DNA of 64,000 nucleotides from Lantana camara (taxonomy: Eukaryota; Streptophyta; Magnoliopsida; Lamiales; Verbenaceae). Positions 59,576 to 64,000 of the stretch are shown here, one piece after another; the stretch's first letter is position 1, and every line of letters starts with the position of its first letter. Made by a program: the position numbers and the translations under genes. Location of the stretch: the NCBI GenBank assembly GCA_037501455.1, contig CM074863.1, positions 55,471,501 through 55,535,500 on the forward strand. The letters run 5' to 3'. Under the pieces are notes generated by a model that was given only the letters and a program-made list of their open reading frames with translations, was not told the origin of the DNA and ran no database searches.

Positions 59576-61489
59576 TGTTAGGAATAGTGCCCTAGAAAGC
59601 CGATTGTATATCCGCTTTGTGCTTTTCCTTATTGTAATCACAGACAATCTTTGAATGAAATAACAAATTGAGGCAACACTTCTTTATATGCTCTTGTTTG
59701 GTATGCGTTTACTTTAGTTGTGCATGTATGAGAACTCCCTTAATCCTGATGACTTTAGGACTCTACCATTTAGGTGAAATGGTTCATGAAACGAGCCCTA
59801 TATCACATAAGTCATGATTAGTAAAATACTCCAAGCCGATGAGTCCTACAGACAGTGGGAGTGTCAACCTGACTCCTCTAAGGCTTGCTTGTGGGATCAC
59901 GCCCTTAAGAAGGACCACCTTGTTTCATGGAGGTGGAAAGTGTATAGTTGATACGTGCGTGATACATGAGGGTGCTTACTTTAATAAGTAAGTTCATTGA
60001 GGTGCCCCGTGTGAGAACATTCCTAAATGGGAAAGGAAGTTTCTATTTCAGGAAATGGAAACTTCCAGATTAGGAAATATCTCACGAGTCATTGATGTGA
60101 TTAATTGATCCTTAGACTTGAGGTTCCATGTTACTTTATGAGTTAACTCTGTAGTCTTTGGTATAAGCTTTAAAGGGTGTCGCCTTAGACAACTGATTCA
60201 AGGCTTATGCTGGGGCTGCACAAGTGATTCATGAAAGTGAATGAGAATCAAGAAAGGACCTACACTTGCATATGCAAGGTGATCTCTTATTGTGTAAGTC
60301 ATTCATATGCCATATGGAGTCCTTGGCCAAGGCAGTAGATCAAGACATCAAGAAAAGTGTTTCTTGGATTGAGATCAAATGGATATGAAATGCACTTAGC
60401 TTTAAGACCGGATTATTAGGGTTCTGATTATTCCCTTGCCCTAGATCTTGGTTGAGAGATAGTAAGTAGGAGGATTGTATCTCGCATGAATCAATGACTT
60501 AAAGGTTCTGTCGACTCCGAACACTCCAATTCAGCTAGGGGTTAAACAACTGTTGCTAGACTACGGTCGTTTAATCTGTGGACTGATTAATTAATTAGTG
60601 AATTAATTAATTAGGGTCACTGCTAATTGAATTGAGAACCTAGAGGGTCACACACAACAACTTGGTTACATGAGTTGAGGCTTGAAAATGATTAAACGAG
60701 TTAAATCGGGCCAAGAGGGTTCCACACGTATGAAGTCACACGTGTGGCTCACGTGAGTGACACGTGTGTATATACATATATCATATATATGTTAAATAAT
60801 TAATTAGTTAATTATTTAATAGACTTTGGTTTAATTTTGAATTAAAAAGAAAGTCTAATTTTGGAGAAAATAATCTAGTTAATTAATTATGAATTAATTA
60901 ATTAGATAAAATAAGTTATTTATTTTTTATAATAAATAAAGTATAAAATTATCCAAAAATAGTTTGGATATTTTTAGCTCTCTTAAAAGTTGACTTGAAA
61001 TAGAATTCAAAGTCAAAGTTGGAAAATACTTGATGATCAAGTAATAGGAGAGAGAGGGACCAAATCCTTTGTCCATTAGGACTAGGTTCGGCCGCCCCTC
61101 CCCTTTCCTATAGAGCTCCCCTTTAGAGCTAATTGACAATTCTTGGTTCATGTGTTGAACACCTTCCTTTCTCCAAGATTAAATTAAACCATAGGTTAAG
61201 CCTAAACACTAACTAGAGAACTAGCATCCTTACTAGTTAGATTGTGATCAAGTTGGTGGACTTTCTCTAGAGACTTCAAGTTAGAAGTTTGAAGATTCGA
61301 GCTTTACCAAGGAGAGGGGATCAAGCCGCGAGAAGAGAGTTCTTGGGTGGCTTGAAACGCTTCAAGAAAGAACAAAAGAAAAGTAAGTTTTCTATCTTTA
61401 CGAATTTGGTTACACGATTGCGAGTTCAAGGTCCTTTTGTTGGGGAAAATTTTTAAATTCCGCTGCTTTCTGATTCGTGTTTTCCAACA
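59576..61489 (+). repeat. Copia-2 3' LTR, core promoter partly deleted
   Basis: 1914-bp LTR. Compared with the 5' LTR it lacks 13 bp spanning the second half of TATATATA and the left arm of the palindrome (near 61110). It has three intact CACGTG motifs against two in the 5' LTR. Confidence 0.94.
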
Positions 61490-61494
61490 TGAAC

Positions 61495-62909
61495 TTGCTT
61501 AGGTAACTCTTATGGATAGAAACTTATAGTTATTCACCACTTACAGGTCAAGTTTGGAATTAAATGAGGCTCTGGTATTATTGCATAATACCGTCTCTGT
61601 AGGTGAGGTTTAAACTATTTCAACTAGAACCATGATTATTCTTATGTGTTCAAATGATTTCAAAATCAACTCATTCGAGTTCAGATTCTATCTTCCCAGT
61701 TAAACGTTTTCCCATTTTGGGACAACACTTCAAGTTTAAAGTTAATGGTTTATGATATACGTTGTGTTCACTATTATACTGCCTTGATTAAAGGTTCAGT
61801 TCCTGAACTCTGTGTGCTTCACGCACTTCTGTTATTTTGAATTGCAAGTTTTTGAAATCATGTTCTGTTAGGCACTGGCGGTATGGTTAAGTAGTAGACC
61901 GGGAGGCGTACGCCAATGGCTACTATGATACTGGCCGCCATAATGACCTTGATGATGGTCTAATCGGAGGTTGGTTATGCCACACCGAAGGTTGGGAGAG
62001 GTGGTAAATTCCTCCCGTTTTGTTTAAGTCACCGCGGGGTAGCTCCCTGGGCGCGACAATAAGGGGAGAAGGGGTGGTGCATGTGTATATGGGTGTTGGG
62101 ATCTTAATGGATCTCGATACCAACTTTGTTAAATGTTTTTGAGGAGTAAAGGATGGATGATGCCTAGCTTGCGGGCAACTTTGGTTTTAAAGACTGATTC
62201 ATACTTTTGGAAAATATCTTGTACCCTGTTTCCTGTTTATAAAGTATGTATGAACCAAAACCAATGATGTGTGTGCTTGCTTGGAATTCCTGTTTCAAAG
62301 TAATATTTTGAAATAAGGTTTAAAAATAAATCCCTTAAGTACTATTTTAACACATAAGTTTTATTGAAAACCTTTAAGCTTTCAAAGTACTCATCTTATC
62401 TCGTTGCAAAGGTCATACCTCACTTAGTCCCTTTGACTAATACCTCTACCTGTTTTGTGACCTCATGGTTTCAGGTTCTGTGGTTGCCTGACGGTTGGTA
62501 TCTTGGAGCATAGGAAACCTTTTTGTGCTCTTTGGGTCAGGTTCTTTGACCCCTTTTGAGTTCTACTCACTTGTTGTTAAAGTATTGTCATGTTAGTCCA
62601 AAATCAACTTAGTCTCTCGTGTCCCTTGTTTTCTTGTTTCCAATAGTTCTAAACTTTTCGATATTCTATGGAAATATCTTTTGATACTTAATTATTGTAT
62701 AGGTCATGTACTTGGTTACTAGCTCCTGGTGTCTCCTGTTTGAAGTTTTGAAAGTTTTAAATTGCCTATAATTCTGCTGCAATGCTTTCTTTTAGTACTC
62801 TGATCTTGTAATGTATTGTCCATTCGCCGGCGTGCCTTTTGGGTGCTAGGTCTTCTATCCACTCGAGAGGTATGACGGTGCGGGGTTGTGGCCCCTTCGG
62901 GGTGGTATA
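61495..62909 (+). repeat. Element X 5' LTR, second part
   Basis: Resumes after the copia-2 target-site duplication. It contains mixed-composition sequence with short inverted repeats (GGCGTACGCC near 61906) and ends near GGGGTGGTATA. The terminal bases have probably mutated, since a canonical CA end is not visible. No gene is seen. Confidence 0.55.
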
Positions 62910-62916
62910 ACTAAGG

Positions 62917-62930
62917 TGGTATCAGAGCCC
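62917..62930 (+). other. Element X primer-binding site (initiator tRNA-Met)
   Basis: TGGTATCAGAGCCC follows the spacer ACTAAGG, matching the gypsy-1 arrangement (spacer TCTAAGG then the same PBS). This fixes the plus orientation of element X. Confidence 0.85.
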
Positions 62931-64000
62931 CAGGATACGGAAATCTAGGGTTCATAGAGTCTCATGATATTCTTGTGTTTCTAGTACTTAAATTGTGATC
63001 GATCACTGTTTGGGGCGGCCGACCAGCATGTGATTTATTACAATTGTGGTACTGAAACCCTTCCTTAACCAAGTCAACCATGTAGTTTTAATCAACACCA
63101 AAATTTTGAGTTTTATTTGGTCCTTCGATACTTTTGAAAAACCAAAAATTCATTGATAGATTCGGTTTTTATGATCTACATCTCCTTCATCATCCTACTC
63201 ACATTTCCAACTTTTGAAAACCTCTCATTTATACTTCCCAGTTCGTTCAAGTCTCAAGTCTTAGAGTCGCTTCAAGATACCAACATGGCCGATATTTTGT
63301 GTTTTATGTGCTAATCGAATAATGATTACTTGAATACTGAAAATTGATGAACTATTGTTCTCTATGTTGACAAGTACTGGCTAATTATTAATTGATGATC
63401 ACGAATTACATTTGTTACTTGAATATTGCTGATTGAATACTAAACACTGATTCACTTTGGTTCCCCACTATGATATGTACTTGATATTGATAATAAGTGC
63501 TCAGTGATATGTATACTTGATTCATGAACATCGCCTTTATGATATTCTGTGAACCATTCTTAATCCATATGCATTATACTTTAATTGTCGTTTCCGACTT
63601 CAAAAAGTACCTATTTTGGAATTAATTGGGAACTTAGATTTCGTTGACATGGCCAGAAGTACGGTACACACTCTTAACACGCCAGTTAGGGTTCTACAAC
63701 CCTGGCGCCATGCATTCATTGCATTAAAGTTATATGTGTGCGTACTTGTTCCTATTGAGTACTTGCTCATGCAAGCATTATGATAAATCCGTTTTGATAT
63801 TTGCTTTGTTACCAAATTGGTATATAAACGCATATCTTTATCGGGTGTCAATCGCTACTTTTCATCGAATCTTGTTATGCTACTGAGATTTGGGAGGTCA
63901 TCCTAGGAAAGGATTAAAGTTGAGACTCAAAAGAAAACAAAGCAGTTGTTATGAGGAGTTAACAGATAAATTTGGGAAAGGAGATTGTGTACACATCGTC
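62931..64000 (+). other. Element X leader, no gene seen
   Basis: AT-rich sequence after the PBS up to the window edge. The plus strand is full of stops, and I see no gag motif. The gag, if kept, lies beyond the window. Confidence 0.5.

Larger units (their letters stand above)
51425..61489 (+). mobile_element. Copia-2: nearly intact Ty1/copia retrotransposon
   Basis: A 10,065-bp element, TGTTAGG...CCAACA, with the target-site duplication TGAAC (51420-51424 and 61490-61494). LTRs are 1926 and 1914 bp and differ at about 14 sites plus a 13-bp deletion. Order: LTR, PBS with one mismatch, a ~2.3-kb leader, gag, pol (protease, integrase, RT, RNase H), PPT, LTR. All pol catalytic residues are present, but a one-base shift separates gag from pol. 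The domain order and gag type suggest the Tork/Angela group (tentative). It is a close relative of copia-1 and of the sort that could have supplied its proteins. It is inserted in the LTR of element X. Confidence 0.96.

Noticed and set aside
62917..62930. tRNA gene at TGGTATCAGAGCCC (also 6029, 53353 and complement 13191)
   Set aside because: Only the 3'-end complement of initiator tRNA-Met is present, next to LTR ends. These are primer-binding sites; no cloverleaf can be drawn.

Overview
This is plant-type nuclear DNA made almost entirely of LTR retrotransposons and their debris. I see no host gene, rRNA or tRNA gene. The evidence for a plant is: Ty1/copia and Ty3/gypsy elements with multi-kilobase LTRs, primer-binding sites matching plant initiator tRNA-Met (TGGTATCAGAGCC), a TRIM element, and deep nesting. 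The species cannot be told from the sequence. The setting looks like gene-poor, probably heterochromatic, chromatin.

Layout. (1) 1-3780 and 20848-42757 are two parts of one tandem array with a unit of about 460 bp (about 55 units in the window, open at the left edge). Each unit, read on the minus strand, is the second half of a Ty3/gypsy RNase H domain plus the linker after it. At its right end the array runs directly into the decayed gag-pol of a minus-strand gypsy element (gypsy-2, 42703-45396), at the point in pol where that RNase H segment belongs. The array therefore looks born in place inside a retrotransposon gene and later grew by unequal exchange, giving 2-, 3- and 10/12-unit higher-order repeats. 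(2) A 489-bp TRIM (885-1373) and a 17-kb copia element (copia-1, 3781-20847) sit in the array. Copia-1 is itself interrupted by a 6.9-kb gag-only gypsy element (gypsy-1, 8882-15828). (3) 45423-48657 is a complete 3.2-kb gypsy LTR (gypsy-3, minus) followed by 3'-end internal sequence to about 50488. (4) There a plus-strand LTR element (element X) begins. Its 5' LTR is split by a nearly intact copia element (copia-2, 51425-61489) and resumes to its PBS at 62917; the window ends in its leader.

Exact 5-bp target-site duplications support four insertions: GCTCA (TRIM), ATTTC (copia-1), CACTA (gypsy-1) and TGAAC (copia-2). Hand-counted LTR-LTR differences are about 11 in 2617 bp for gypsy-1, 14 in 1.9 kb for copia-2, 40 in 2.25 kb for copia-1 and 6 in 210 bp for the TRIM, so gypsy-1 is the youngest.

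The most unusual material is non-coding. The leaders of copia-1 and copia-2 share four copies of a hairpin with a constant bulge/triloop head and mutually different but self-complementary lower stems. Both gypsy LTR families carry palindromes in dimers spaced exactly 32 bp, at the same place in the LTR but with unrelated palindrome sequence. The copia leaders also hold GC-rich hairpin blocks at matching positions with different sequence. Copia-1 has wrecked gag and pol but a leader nearly the same as that of copia-2, and gypsy-1 keeps only gag. Both look like non-autonomous elements moved by partners.
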